Position numbers and translations under genes: made by a program. From positions 124,001 to 188,000 of the forward strand of contig JASBSB010000006.1 of NCBI GenBank assembly GCA_030149205.1: a DNA stretch of 64,000 nt, given 5' to 3'. The stretch is from Candidatus Heimdallarchaeota archaeon. GTDB taxonomy: Archaea > Asgardarchaeota > Heimdallarchaeia > Heimdallarchaeales > Kariarchaeaceae. Below, piece by piece: positions 9,266 to 17,450 of the stretch (positions within the stretch are counted from its first letter, which is position 1; every line of letters begins with the position of its first letter). A model generated the notes under the pieces. The model had not been told where the DNA came from, searched no databases, and saw nothing but the letters and a program-made list of their open reading frames with translations.

Positions 9266-9342
9266 ATATTATCACACTTCACCACTACTAAAAGATTTTA
9301 ATTTTGAAGTTAGATACAGAGAGATTTGTAATTAATTTTATT

Positions 9343-10515
9343 TCAAGGATTACTTAGTTTTAACAAAACCGAATCAAGTACTTCTCTACTTGCTTTGGTT
9401 CGAATGCTCTGAGAACGGAATAATGTGTTGGTGGATTTAAAACCTCTATTCAACAACTCTTCTATCACATATTTTTGTTTTGGCATATTAATTCCTAGTT
9501 TACTTGCACGATCATCTAAGGCATAATAATAGGGAATATCAGCTGCATTAACTGCTTCTTCAAGAAATTTTATTATTCTTTTTTTGGTTCCAAGTTCCAT
9601 TTCTGCGATTAGATTTATAGCATCACTACACCAATCAGGATCAAACAGGTTCCCAGACCAAACTGGCCCAAAATACTCTATTTTGTCGCAGCATTCCATT
9701 GTTTCACCCAGAGATAGAAATTTAAATTTTTGGCATTTTGTACAAACTGCTCCTGACTTAATCTGTTCTAACAGTTTATTTGATCGTCCTCTACCTTCAG
9801 TTAAAAGGAAGAAGACTTTTATGTAATGATCTGCAGAAATAGAGAATACCGGGATAGGAGCGCGTTCGAACCTCCCTCCTGATCTAAGCACCAGGCCAAT
9901 TAAGATTCGAACAGCAGTTTCGTGTGTGAAGTGATTGTTTAAAGAGATCGCACCGTATTTTCTTAGGCAAGACATCGGAAAAACACCAGCAAGAGCAGTC
10001 ATATCAGTGGCAGTAACAGAAAGCAATCCTCGCTTCTGCAGCACTCTCCAAATTGAATCAATGAAGGGAGCTGGACTTCCGAATGGATCCAAATCAATGA
10101 CATGATAGCGTTTTCTGTCCTCAGCAAGATCAAAAGATAGTGCTCTTGCTTCTCTGTTCTCAATTTGTATTAAATCAGAATTATCTTGTAGAGTGTTTGA
10201 AAGCTTCATGATCTCATAAGAAATTTTTGACAAATCATTTAGAACTACCTCAGTCAAATTTTCAGATATCTCTGATATCATCCTCATACCCCTAACACCT
10301 ATTCCAGCCAACGGATCATAGAATCTTATGGCTCTGTTGTTTCTTTGGGAATATAATTTCGTAAACAATATTGATAAATCTCGATTTAGTTCCATTGATG
10401 GATTATAAAAGGCTGGGAGGTCATAGATGTGTTCACCCTGAATTTTGTAGAACTGGCCTTGCCCTTCTTTGCTTAATTCAAGGGGGTAAACTGTATCTTC
10501 AACCTTCAAGTTCAT
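9343..10515 (-). CDS. trm1: tRNA (guanine26-N2)-dimethyltransferase Trm1
   Basis: Trm1 dimethylates G26 at the junction of the D and anticodon stems of tRNA, using SAM. Visible features are the SAM-binding region FYDPLAGIGVRGMRMISE and the catalytic DLDPFGSPAPFIDSIW. A C-terminal zinc ribbon has CTKCQKFKFLSLGETMECC, and the C terminus is of archaeal type. The open frame runs up to 10545, but the ATG at 10515 (MNLKVEDTVYP) gives the usual N terminus and overlaps the end of rlmE by 17 bases. The two RNA methyltransferase genes are therefore probably one transcript. Confidence 0.9.
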   Translation of the reverse strand: MNLKVEDTVYPLELSKEGQGQFYKIQGEHIYDLPAFYNPSMELNRDLSILFTKLYSQRNNRAIRFYDPLAGIGVRGMRMISEISENLTEVVLNDLSKISYEIMKLSNTLQDNSDLIQIENREARALSFDLAEDRKRYHVIDLDPFGSPAPFIDSIWRVLQKRGLLSVTATDMTALAGVFPMSCLRKYGAISLNNHFTHETAVRILIGLVLRSGGRFERAPIPVFSISADHYIKVFFLLTEGRGRSNKLLEQIKSGAVCTKCQKFKFLSLGETMECCDKIEYFGPVWSGNLFDPDWCSDAINLIAEMELGTKKRIIKFLEEAVNAADIPYYYALDDRASKLGINMPKQKYVIEELLNRGFKSTNTLFRSQSIRTKASREVLDSVLLKLSNP

Positions 10516-11122
10516 CAGATTTACCTCTAAAATCTGTACACACAAAGAATTCCTCAGCGGACTTCTTTCTAGTTGCTTTTGGTCTGTATCTTCTCAGTTT
10601 CTCAAATCTTTGATGAATTTCATTTTCTAATTCCTTGATATTTGGCCCTCTAAAAACCTTAGTCACAAACGTCCCACCCTCTTTTAATATTAAATCACAG
10701 ACGTCCAATGCAATTTCCACCAAATAGTTCTGTCTGTCTGCATCTAATCCCCAATTTCCTGTCACATCTCCCGCTAAATCGGACAAGACGAGATCAGCTT
10801 TGGTTCCAACTCTCTCTTTAAGAAAATCCAGTAAAGACTTATTTCTCATATCCATATTTATGATCTCAATATTTTTATCTTCAAATGGACGAATTGGTCT
10901 CTTATCAAGGGCAAATACCATTCCCTGACCCTTTAGATATTTTGAGGCAATCTGACTCCATCCCCCAGGTGCAGCACCCAAATCCAAGATTATATCACCC
11001 CTATGAATTACATAAAACTTTTTTTGAAGCTCTTCCAACTTAAATGCTGACCTAGACCTATATCCTTCTGCCTTTGCTCGTTTATAGTAAAATTCTTTTT
11101 TTCTTTCATCAATGAAGGACAT
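10499..11122 (-). CDS. rlmE: FtsJ/RlmE-family ribose 2'-O-methyltransferase
   Basis: A 207-residue Rossmann methyltransferase of the FtsJ family, which methylates ribose 2'-OH groups in 23S rRNA or tRNA. SAM motif I is DLGAAPGGWSQIASKYL near residue 45, preceded by GYRSRSAFKLEEL, the usual RNA-binding start. The acidic SDLAGDVTGNWGLD and TKVFRG segments supply the aspartate and lysine of the K-D-K-E catalytic set. Bacterial RlmE acts on U2552, and eukaryotic relatives also act on tRNA or other rRNA sites. The target in this organism cannot be decided by eye. It lies upstream of and overlaps trm1. Confidence 0.9.
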   Translation of the reverse strand: MSFIDERKKEFYYKRAKAEGYRSRSAFKLEELQKKFYVIHRGDIILDLGAAPGGWSQIASKYLKGQGMVFALDKRPIRPFEDKNIEIINMDMRNKSLLDFLKERVGTKADLVLSDLAGDVTGNWGLDADRQNYLVEIALDVCDLILKEGGTFVTKVFRGPNIKELENEIHQRFEKLRRYRPKATRKKSAEEFFVCTDFRGKSDELEG

Positions 11123-11266
11123 ACAGATATTTTATCTTTAGATATTTAATATAAGACATTTACATTAGATTTCAATTAATGATGAAAAATCTATCATTAG
11201 TTAAAGTTTGAAGATTTAAGAAAAAAGCATCGAAGATGTTTTATTCCATATAATTTCTCTGCTCTT

Positions 11267-11650
11267 ATGGATATAAAAGCAACAATTCAACAGGAGATAG
11301 AAACACTTCATGTTTTGTTTCAAGAATGGTTTAATGGAAGTTTACCAGAGTTCTATGATATCCAAAAAAGGTTTAGGGGAGATTTTAAGATGATTAACCC
11401 TAACGGTAAAATAGTATCTCAGGAAGAGGTTGTCACACTAATAAAAAATGGAAGAGGAAAAAATCAAGATATTGTAATTTCAGTTGACCAAGTAACATTA
11501 GTCGAATCCTTCAACAATCATCACTTGGTCTATTACAGAGAGACACAAGTTGAAGAGGATAAAATCCTAAATCAGAGACTATCCACAGCATTGCTTTATC
11601 AAACTCAAGAAAGGTTATTTTGGAAGTTTGTTCAAGAGACTTGGCTGTAG
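11267..11650 (+). CDS. small NTF2/SnoaL-like protein
   Basis: A 127-residue protein whose pattern resembles the NTF2-like alpha+beta barrel (DUF4440 type): an N-terminal helix ETLHVLFQEWFNG, then FRGDFKMINPNG and a final strand pair with RLFWKFVQETWL. Members are often small-molecule-binding or assembly domains with no fixed chemistry. The ATG at 11267 is preceded by an AT-rich promoter-like region. It converges on the rpc34 gene with 2 bases between. Function not assignable; the family call is tentative. Confidence 0.5.
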   Translation: MDIKATIQQEIETLHVLFQEWFNGSLPEFYDIQKRFRGDFKMINPNGKIVSQEEVVTLIKNGRGKNQDIVISVDQVTLVESFNNHHLVYYRETQVEEDKILNQRLSTALLYQTQERLFWKFVQETWL

Positions 11651-11652
11651 TA

Positions 11653-12081
11653 TTATTTTCGAAGTTCTAACTCTATCTCGTATTCAATCCACTCTTGAAG
11701 CTCCTCACAGGTTGCTGGGGAGACTGGATTGCCAATTTTACATTCGGACATAATTGGGCATGTAAGACATGGCTGCGCATTAAAGGATTCCCATATAGAC
11801 TGACTTGGATCAACTAGTTTGATCTTTTTCTGAATCCCTTGTTCTTGGTCAATTTCAGATTTATAGATAAGAATCTTATTTTGAAGCATTAAATCTTTCA
11901 GCTTGTCATGAACTTTTTCATAATTCCCAAATTGTTTTGTCACTTCAGTTAGGGTCGTGTCTTTGTATTTATTCAATAGATCTAAAATCCCAGCTTCTAG
12001 GTTTGACTCAAATGATGTACTAATATTGTCTTTAGATCGTTTATCTGAAAAGTTTGACTTAAAATCATCATGGTTAAACAT
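11653..12081 (-). CDS. rpc34: Rpc34-like RNA polymerase III subunit homologue
   Basis: A 142-residue protein with a winged-helix region at about residues 25-75 (GILDLLNKYKDTTLTEVTKQ and onward). Its C-terminal block CLTCPIMSECKIGNPVSPATC, followed by EELQEWIEYE, matches the end of eukaryotic RPC6/Rpc34, where four cysteines in the same C-x2-C-P order bind an iron-sulfur cluster. Rpc34 helps open the promoter in eukaryotic RNA polymerase III and is related to TFIIE-beta. Homologues are known in several archaeal groups. The protein is much shorter than the eukaryotic subunit, keeping one winged helix and the cluster domain. Whether it binds polymerase here is inference. Confidence 0.78.
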   Translation of the reverse strand: MFNHDDFKSNFSDKRSKDNISTSFESNLEAGILDLLNKYKDTTLTEVTKQFGNYEKVHDKLKDLMLQNKILIYKSEIDQEQGIQKKIKLVDPSQSIWESFNAQPCLTCPIMSECKIGNPVSPATCEELQEWIEYEIELELRK

Positions 12082-12296
12082 GGTTCATAATCACTTAGCA
12101 TATAGTATAGTTACCTTTAATATAAATCTTTTGGAAGTCCATTGCTCAGTGAGACGTAAATTGATATTTCAATGAGATTTATCTCCCCTTATGCTTTAAA
12201 AGAAAGATTAGCTTTGCACCCCATTATCGGAAATTTTGATTTAATTCATTCTCATGGTTGAGAAAGTTAATATCCTTTAATCGAGGACTATAATTG

Positions 12297-12731
12297 ATGA
12301 GTGATAGACTCTTCAGAATCTTAGAGAACGAGATTTCCAAGGTCAACAGCCATCTCCCCCAAAAAGTTATACCCCTTCATCTTTTGCTTAAAATGGATCA
12401 CCCACAAATATTAACCAGAGACGGGGAGAAGACCACCTTGGATAATAAAGAAATTGAGTCTATAGCTGAGTTATTCAGAGAGTCTGAACTGAAGCGAATT
12501 TCTCTCCCGATCTATATCACAAGAAGAAGGGACATGGGAAAGGGGACATTTGCGATTGGAGGGTCAATTCATAATATCTATATTGTTAGAGGAGTGTTAG
12601 ATGACTCATTACCATCCTTTAACATATGGAAGTTAAAGGATCACCCAGTGTCTGAACGAATAATTTATAATTATCAACTATCTAAAATTAGAAGTAAATT
12701 TCCCACAACTACAGTGATTGCTTTCGCTTAG
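12297..12731 (+). CDS. UPF0216/DUF61 family protein
   Basis: A 144-residue protein matching the archaeal DUF61 (UPF0216) family. Marks are an N-terminal helix RLFRILENEISKVN, the conserved KRISLPIYITRRRDMGKGTF near residue 75, and a following beta hairpin GGSIHNIYIVR. The family is archaea-restricted and of unknown function. The frame also allows a TTG start one codon earlier (12294); I prefer the ATG at 12297. It converges with the next gene, 2 bases apart. Confidence 0.75.
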   Translation: MSDRLFRILENEISKVNSHLPQKVIPLHLLLKMDHPQILTRDGEKTTLDNKEIESIAELFRESELKRISLPIYITRRRDMGKGTFAIGGSIHNIYIVRGVLDDSLPSFNIWKLKDHPVSERIIYNYQLSKIRSKFPTTTVIAFA

Positions 12732-12733
12732 TT

Positions 12734-13114
12734 TTAGGCTGTCTCAGTTTCTGTTTGGTACAAATTACAACTTGGACATTCAAACTTAGATCCAGGAACA
12801 CAATTGTATGTTGGGTGTTTGTTTATCAATGAGAACTCATGCTTATCTTTATTATAATCTATCTCCATACCTTTAACATATTCCAAGGATGATCTTTCAA
12901 CAACCAATGGAATGCCATCAACAATTGCGTAATAATCCTCTGCTCCTCTCTTTGAAAATTCCAGATCATAAACAAATCCTGCAAATCTATCAATCATAAC
13001 GAAAATTCGGACTACCTGGTCTGTATGTTCAGATAATTTTAACTGACGTTTTAATTCTGTTCTGGCTTCTTCTGTTATTGTTACAAAAACTTCAACAGCA
13101 CCAAGATTAATCAT
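12734..13114 (-). CDS. divergent HesB/IscA-like protein lacking a standard cluster-binding set
   Basis: About 126 residues from the ATG at 13114; the frame is open further, to 13174. The fold pattern is that of A-type iron-sulfur carriers: ITEEARTELKRQL, then a strand-turn-strand with FAGFVYDLEF, then VDGIPLVVERSSLEYVKGME. The first carrier cysteine is absent: where the family has a Gly-Cys-Ser-Gly turn, this protein has RFAGF. The C terminus has NCVPGSKFECPSC in place of Cys-Gly-Cys. It may bind a cluster or metal differently, or have lost carrier function. It is the last gene of a three-gene block with 13152-13562 and 13565-14380. Confidence 0.6.
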   Translation of the reverse strand: MINLGAVEVFVTITEEARTELKRQLKLSEHTDQVVRIFVMIDRFAGFVYDLEFSKRGAEDYYAIVDGIPLVVERSSLEYVKGMEIDYNKDKHEFSLINKHPTYNCVPGSKFECPSCNLYQTETETA

Positions 13115-13151
13115 AAATATTGTTTCCCAAATTACCCTTAAAAGTTTTGGA

Positions 13152-13562
13152 TTATTCCAACTGGTCATCAACAAGAGTTAGTTCAATGGAGTATTGATTC
13201 ATAAGGTATTCCTCAAGGGACTCATAATCATAGTCCCGAATAGATGTAAAAATTGAATTCTTATCTTCATAAAATTGTCTTATCATATCCATTACTAATC
13301 TATGAGATAGCTGTGCTACTTTTGCATAAGAGAAATGTTCATTTTCAAAGTATGGAATATCCATTATCCAATTGGTCTGATCAATCCTGATGAATTGAAG
13401 AGCACCTAGACTGCCTTGTTTTATACTTAATCCTATGTAATTGTTCGGGTCAACACTAACATCAGGTTGATTATCTACAAAAAATAAAACGTCATCTAAC
13501 GGATATGGAAGTTCCCGATATTCTAATTGGGGGATAGTTCCGTATACATTTCTCAAGGTCAT
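13152..13562 (-). CDS. hypothetical protein in a three-gene block
   Basis: A 136-residue acidic protein without a recognised domain. It starts MTLRNVYGTIPQLEYRELPY and has aromatic-rich segments and a C-terminal helix RLVMDMIRQFYEDKN. The start follows the stop of the winged-helix gene by 2 bases. The downstream IscA-like frame begins close to its own stop, so the three are probably co-transcribed. Function unknown. Confidence 0.6.
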   Translation of the reverse strand: MTLRNVYGTIPQLEYRELPYPLDDVLFFVDNQPDVSVDPNNYIGLSIKQGSLGALQFIRIDQTNWIMDIPYFENEHFSYAKVAQLSHRLVMDMIRQFYEDKNSIFTSIRDYDYESLEEYLMNQYSIELTLVDDQLE

Positions 13563-13564
13563 AA

Positions 13565-14380
13565 TTATGCTGCAAAAATAGACCCAATGGTTTCTGATCC
13601 TTCTAATTTCTTTGTGTCCTCATAAATATTATAAGAGATGAAGACTGGACTGATATCACTTATCTGTTGAAGGGTTGTTGTGATACGATCCTTCATAATC
13701 TGTATCTCAAGCTCTCCATCAATATATGATTTTGAAGACAAAGATAAAGAAATTGAATTTTTAGGACCCAATACTAGTTTTGATGATAATGACCCAGTTG
13801 TTGAAATCCATTCTATCTCAAATGAATCATCATATTCTGTCTTAGAGACAAATCTAAAGTCACCAAACCATTTCCCAACAAATTGTTCTCCTAACTCTTT
13901 TAGACCTTGTTTATCCATCTCAATATTGGAGGTGAGAGTTCCAGAAATCACATGGGTCACGATGTTTTCATTAAACCTCTTTAAGGACTGAAATTTATCT
14001 GCTAATTTTAGTGATAATAATAAACCTGTTTCAGTTATTTGGTAACCGTTTTCAGTCTTTTGAATTAAATCCTTTTCAGATAATCTTTTTAATGCTTTGG
14101 TTAATCTGGCTTGATGGAGGTTGATCTTACGTTTCAATCCTTGGAAACTTACAATCAAGTCACCTTCTTGTTCAACTAGATCACTTACAGTTGTTAATGC
14201 ACCAAGGAAATCCAAAACTACAAATTCCTCAGATGTTAACTGCTCTTCCGTATAGAGTTTGTTTATCATGGTAGAATCAAATGAGTTTGTCTCTAGTGGT
14301 CTAAGCAATGCTGTTGTACGGAGAGCAGCCTCACTGTTTTTTACTGATCGAATCTCCATTGACATATCCTTCTTTAGCAC
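13565..14380 (-). CDS. winged-helix DNA-binding protein
   Basis: A 271-residue protein with a winged helix-turn-helix at about residues 48-125 (LTSEEFVVLDFLGALTT, FQGLKRKINLHQARLTKALK, then a wing ending GYQITETGLLL). This resembles MarR/PadR-type archaeal regulators. The C-terminal 140 residues form an unrecognised sensor-like domain with alternating beta strands. The frame starts at GTG 14380, with in-frame ATGs at 14365 and 14359, so the true start is uncertain. It is the first gene of a block with a hypothetical protein and an IscA-like protein; a role in controlling them is inference. Confidence 0.65.
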   Translation of the reverse strand: MLKKDMSMEIRSVKNSEAALRTTALLRPLETNSFDSTMINKLYTEEQLTSEEFVVLDFLGALTTVSDLVEQEGDLIVSFQGLKRKINLHQARLTKALKRLSEKDLIQKTENGYQITETGLLLSLKLADKFQSLKRFNENIVTHVISGTLTSNIEMDKQGLKELGEQFVGKWFGDFRFVSKTEYDDSFEIEWISTTGSLSSKLVLGPKNSISLSLSSKSYIDGELEIQIMKDRITTTLQQISDISPVFISYNIYEDTKKLEGSETIGSIFAA

Positions 14381-14582
14381 ACCGAGGTATATTAATGTGA
14401 GTATCTTACCCTCAGTACAATAGCACTTTTCATTAATAATCTTGGTACAATTATTTCTTGCGTGTCCACTCTTAAAAACCCTTTCAAAACAGAAATTGTC
14501 AGCGAGTTCTATAGAGTCTGAAGATTAATTCATGCTAATATCTAATTTTTTTTTAACAATGATGATGCTTGAACATTTGTAA

Positions 14583-15491
14583 GTGAATAATTTATCCTCT
14601 CGATATGCTCTGGAGATGATCAACCTTAAGGATGATGAAATCAAAGAATTTCTCTTTTATAACAAATTATGGGTGAAAGAGGATGATCAGAGGGGAATAA
14701 AGACTGAGATAAATAAAATTAAGAAAAACAGTGCACATATTGACTATTGTTGGATCTATTTAGATGATGAAAAAGTTGGTGTTGTCCGAATTCGTAAGGG
14801 GAGCTTCTTTCGATTTGGTCTGAAACCTGATATTCAGAGGGAACATATTCCCTTCATCCTTGAGATTATAATAAAAGACGTAAATATTTGGAGACCAAAA
14901 AAACTAGAGGCTTTCGTTCACGAGGATTATAAGACTTACTTGTTAGATAGAGGGTTTAAAGAGGAATATTCAAGGTTAATGATGGAACTTGACCCAAGAT
15001 TACAGAAGCATCCCCCAGAATTGAACGGATGGAACATTGAGTCCTTAAATTGGAGAAGAGTTAATAAAATAGCAGAGCTCTTTCAGGATGCATATTCTAA
15101 CTCTATTGATGAGTTAATTGGGATGTTTAACCCAACCTATTCTAAATATATTTTGAGTGTTATTAAGAAGGGAGAGTTTGGGAAGGTTAACAAGGAGTTT
15201 TCATACTTTGTTAAACAAGACAAAGAGTATGTGGCGGGATTGATTTGTACTGAATATCAGAATGAGTTATTTTTAGTAATTATCGGAGTAAAAAGAGCCT
15301 TTCAGGCCAAAGGTTTAGGAAAAAACCTAATTTTAAAACTAATTGAAGATATTAACAAATCAGAGGGTTTTGATAAAATCACTCTCTGGGTGACATTTGA
15401 GAACACTAATGCCCGAGAGCTTTACTTAAAAATTGGATTTAACCAGGTCTTTAGGGTATATGCATTATCAATTGACCCTAATTTGATTTAG
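14583..15491 (+). CDS. GNAT-family N-acetyltransferase (two-domain)
   Basis: A 302-residue protein starting at GTG 14583. The C-terminal half is a GNAT domain with the acetyl-CoA pyrophosphate-binding segment GVKRAFQAKGLGKNLILKLI (R/Q-x-x-G-x-G type) near residue 240. The following NARELYLKIGFNQVFRVYAL is the classic motif B end of the fold. The N-terminal half has a weaker GNAT-like pattern and may be a degenerate second copy. The acceptor is not predictable. The gene overlaps the 3' end of the convergent amidohydrolase by 14 bases. Confidence 0.82.
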   Translation: MNNLSSRYALEMINLKDDEIKEFLFYNKLWVKEDDQRGIKTEINKIKKNSAHIDYCWIYLDDEKVGVVRIRKGSFFRFGLKPDIQREHIPFILEIIIKDVNIWRPKKLEAFVHEDYKTYLLDRGFKEEYSRLMMELDPRLQKHPPELNGWNIESLNWRRVNKIAELFQDAYSNSIDELIGMFNPTYSKYILSVIKKGEFGKVNKEFSYFVKQDKEYVAGLICTEYQNELFLVIIGVKRAFQAKGLGKNLILKLIEDINKSEGFDKITLWVTFENTNARELYLKIGFNQVFRVYALSIDPNLI

Positions 15492-17022
15492 AAGGGTGAT
15501 ATATAACTTTCCCATTGACATAAACTGATTCAATTTGAGTTGTTGGAATAAGGCTCGGATCAGCAAGAAAATTTTTAGAAAAAATATTAAAGTCAGCGAA
15601 ATACCCCGTTTTCAGTTTCCCTATTCTGTTTTCTTCATGGACATTAAAGGAAGGTGAGTGTGTAAATAGCTTAACTGCATTCTCAATAGATATTGCTTCT
15701 TCAGAATTCCAACTAGAATCTTGTTCATATGATTTCCTGAATACGGCTGCATAAATCCCAGAAAGGGGATCAGGGAGTTCAATTGGAGCATCAGATCCAC
15801 CACTCACATGAATACCAGATTCAATCAAAGTTCTCCATGCATACGACAATTTGGCTCTATCTCCAAGTCTTTGCTCTGCCCACACCCTGTCTGTCGGCAA
15901 GAAGGCTGGTTGGATATTTGCGATAGCATTGGTTTGTAAAAAAAGCTCAATTATATTGGGATTAATCACCTGAACATGTGTTACGATAGGACGTGATGAG
16001 CTCCCATAAACCTCCTGATAAATTTTTAACACATTTTGACAGGCTAGGTCACCAATTGCATGAGTTTCTATATCCCAACCACTCTTTCTTATGTGATCCA
16101 CCTTAGAGCGAAGGGTTTCGAAATCATCAATTAGTATTCCTCTCCCATCAGAACCAGATCCAGAGCCATCATAGTAGGGCTCAATGAGAGCGGCAGTTGA
16201 TGCACCCAATGATCCATCAGCAAAAAGTTTCACTCGTTCAGCCCTAAGAAGGCCTGTTTCCTCTTTGGGTTTGGGTGATTGGTTCATGTCTATCTCTTTA
16301 TAAGGAATTGTTAGGAAAACTCGAATGTTTAGCTGATTTGAATCCACCAAGAATTTATAGAGGAACCAAGCGTTCGAGTCATTAGTTTGGACTGAAGTTA
16401 TTCCAACTTTTGTTACCTCTGCCAACCCCTGTTTTAGGGTTTCTACTCTGTTTTCGAAAGAGTCTATCTCTAGTTCACTTTTTACAAGTTGTAAAGCATT
16501 TTCTCTAATTACACCAGTTAGTTCACCATTTATTGAATCTAACTCTCCTCCTTCAATTTTAGTTGAAACGGTCAGGCCTAATTCATTTATGGCTGGTGTG
16601 TTGATTACAGCTATGTGATTACAAGCTCTGAACAGTATTACTGGAAGGGTTCCTTCTACTTCATCTAAATCGGCTCTTGTTGGATAACGGTTCTCCACAA
16701 AAAGGTCTTGATCCCAACCGTGACCTACAATCCATTTATCATTTTTATGGTGCTTTGTAAATTCAAGAAGTGCTGTCTTTAAACTGTCAATACTTGAAAT
16801 CCCGTTTAAGTGCAACCTCCTCTTTTGTAATCCAATGTTGTATACATGTATGTGTCCATCATGGAATCCCGGTAGAACAAACTTGTTTTTTAAATCATAA
16901 GTATTTCTCACTTTTGGCTCACGGTCATTCCCGGTTGATTCAATACGACCATCGTCATTAACAAGCATCCAAGTTACGAATGAATCACCATCAAAAATTT
17001 GTCCGTTTCTAAAAAGTATCAT
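15478..17022 (-). CDS. YtcJ-like metal-dependent amidohydrolase
   Basis: About 514 residues from the ATG at 17022; a TTG lies seven codons upstream at 17043. Features of the YtcJ-type branch of the amidohydrolase superfamily are visible: ILFRNGQIF at the start, metal-binding PGFHDGHIH near residue 50, GHGWDQDLF, KLFADGSLGASTA, ETHAIGD and the final GGSDAPIE. The last part returns to the small beta domain (FADFNIFSKN). Family members hydrolyse amides, formamides or cyclic ureas. The substrate is not evident and the neighbours do not help. Confidence 0.88.
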   Translation of the reverse strand: MILFRNGQIFDGDSFVTWMLVNDDGRIESTGNDREPKVRNTYDLKNKFVLPGFHDGHIHVYNIGLQKRRLHLNGISSIDSLKTALLEFTKHHKNDKWIVGHGWDQDLFVENRYPTRADLDEVEGTLPVILFRACNHIAVINTPAINELGLTVSTKIEGGELDSINGELTGVIRENALQLVKSELEIDSFENRVETLKQGLAEVTKVGITSVQTNDSNAWFLYKFLVDSNQLNIRVFLTIPYKEIDMNQSPKPKEETGLLRAERVKLFADGSLGASTAALIEPYYDGSGSGSDGRGILIDDFETLRSKVDHIRKSGWDIETHAIGDLACQNVLKIYQEVYGSSSRPIVTHVQVINPNIIELFLQTNAIANIQPAFLPTDRVWAEQRLGDRAKLSYAWRTLIESGIHVSGGSDAPIELPDPLSGIYAAVFRKSYEQDSSWNSEEAISIENAVKLFTHSPSFNVHEENRIGKLKTGYFADFNIFSKNFLADPSLIPTTQIESVYVNGKVIYHPSKSN

Positions 17023-17076
17023 GTCTGTTCTTGTTTTGCTCAATATTAGAAAATTAGGATGAAGGTATAATAAAAA

Positions 17077-17412
17077 TCAAGAGGTTAAAGGTTGCTCTGA
17101 TTTCATTTTAATCGGTTCTTCGGGAATTACAAACATTGCTATCAAGTAGGCAATGGCAACAGATCCACCTGTAAACAACAATAGCAGTACTGTAATCAAT
17201 CGAACAAGCGTTGGATCTTCCCCCATATAGTCAGCAAGTCCTGCACAGACACCAGCTATCATTTGGTTGTTTCGAGACCTATAAAGTTTTTTCGGAGAAC
17301 TCTGGGTTGGTCTATTCAAATCATTCATCTGATATCCACAGTTTGTACAAAACTTTGCTGAATCCTTAAGGATAGTTCCACAATCAGGACATATCATAAT
17401 TTTATTACACAT
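17077..17412 (-). CDS. zinc-ribbon plus PspC-domain membrane protein
   Basis: A 111-residue protein. An N-terminal zinc ribbon has CPDCGTILKDSAKFCTNCG. After a linker comes a PspC domain, KKLYRSRNNQMIAGVCAGLA then YMGEDPTLVRLITVLLLLF, with a hydrophobic helix pair. PspC proteins in bacteria sense envelope stress. The ribbon-PspC fusion is a common stand-alone form in bacteria and archaea whose role is not settled. The protein probably sits in the cell membrane with the ribbon in the cytoplasm. Confidence 0.85.
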   Translation of the reverse strand: MCNKIMICPDCGTILKDSAKFCTNCGYQMNDLNRPTQSSPKKLYRSRNNQMIAGVCAGLADYMGEDPTLVRLITVLLLLFTGGSVAIAYLIAMFVIPEEPIKMKSEQPLTS

Positions 17413-17450
17413 AAGTATTATTTTAAGGTTTTGAATTAATTAAATTTCCG

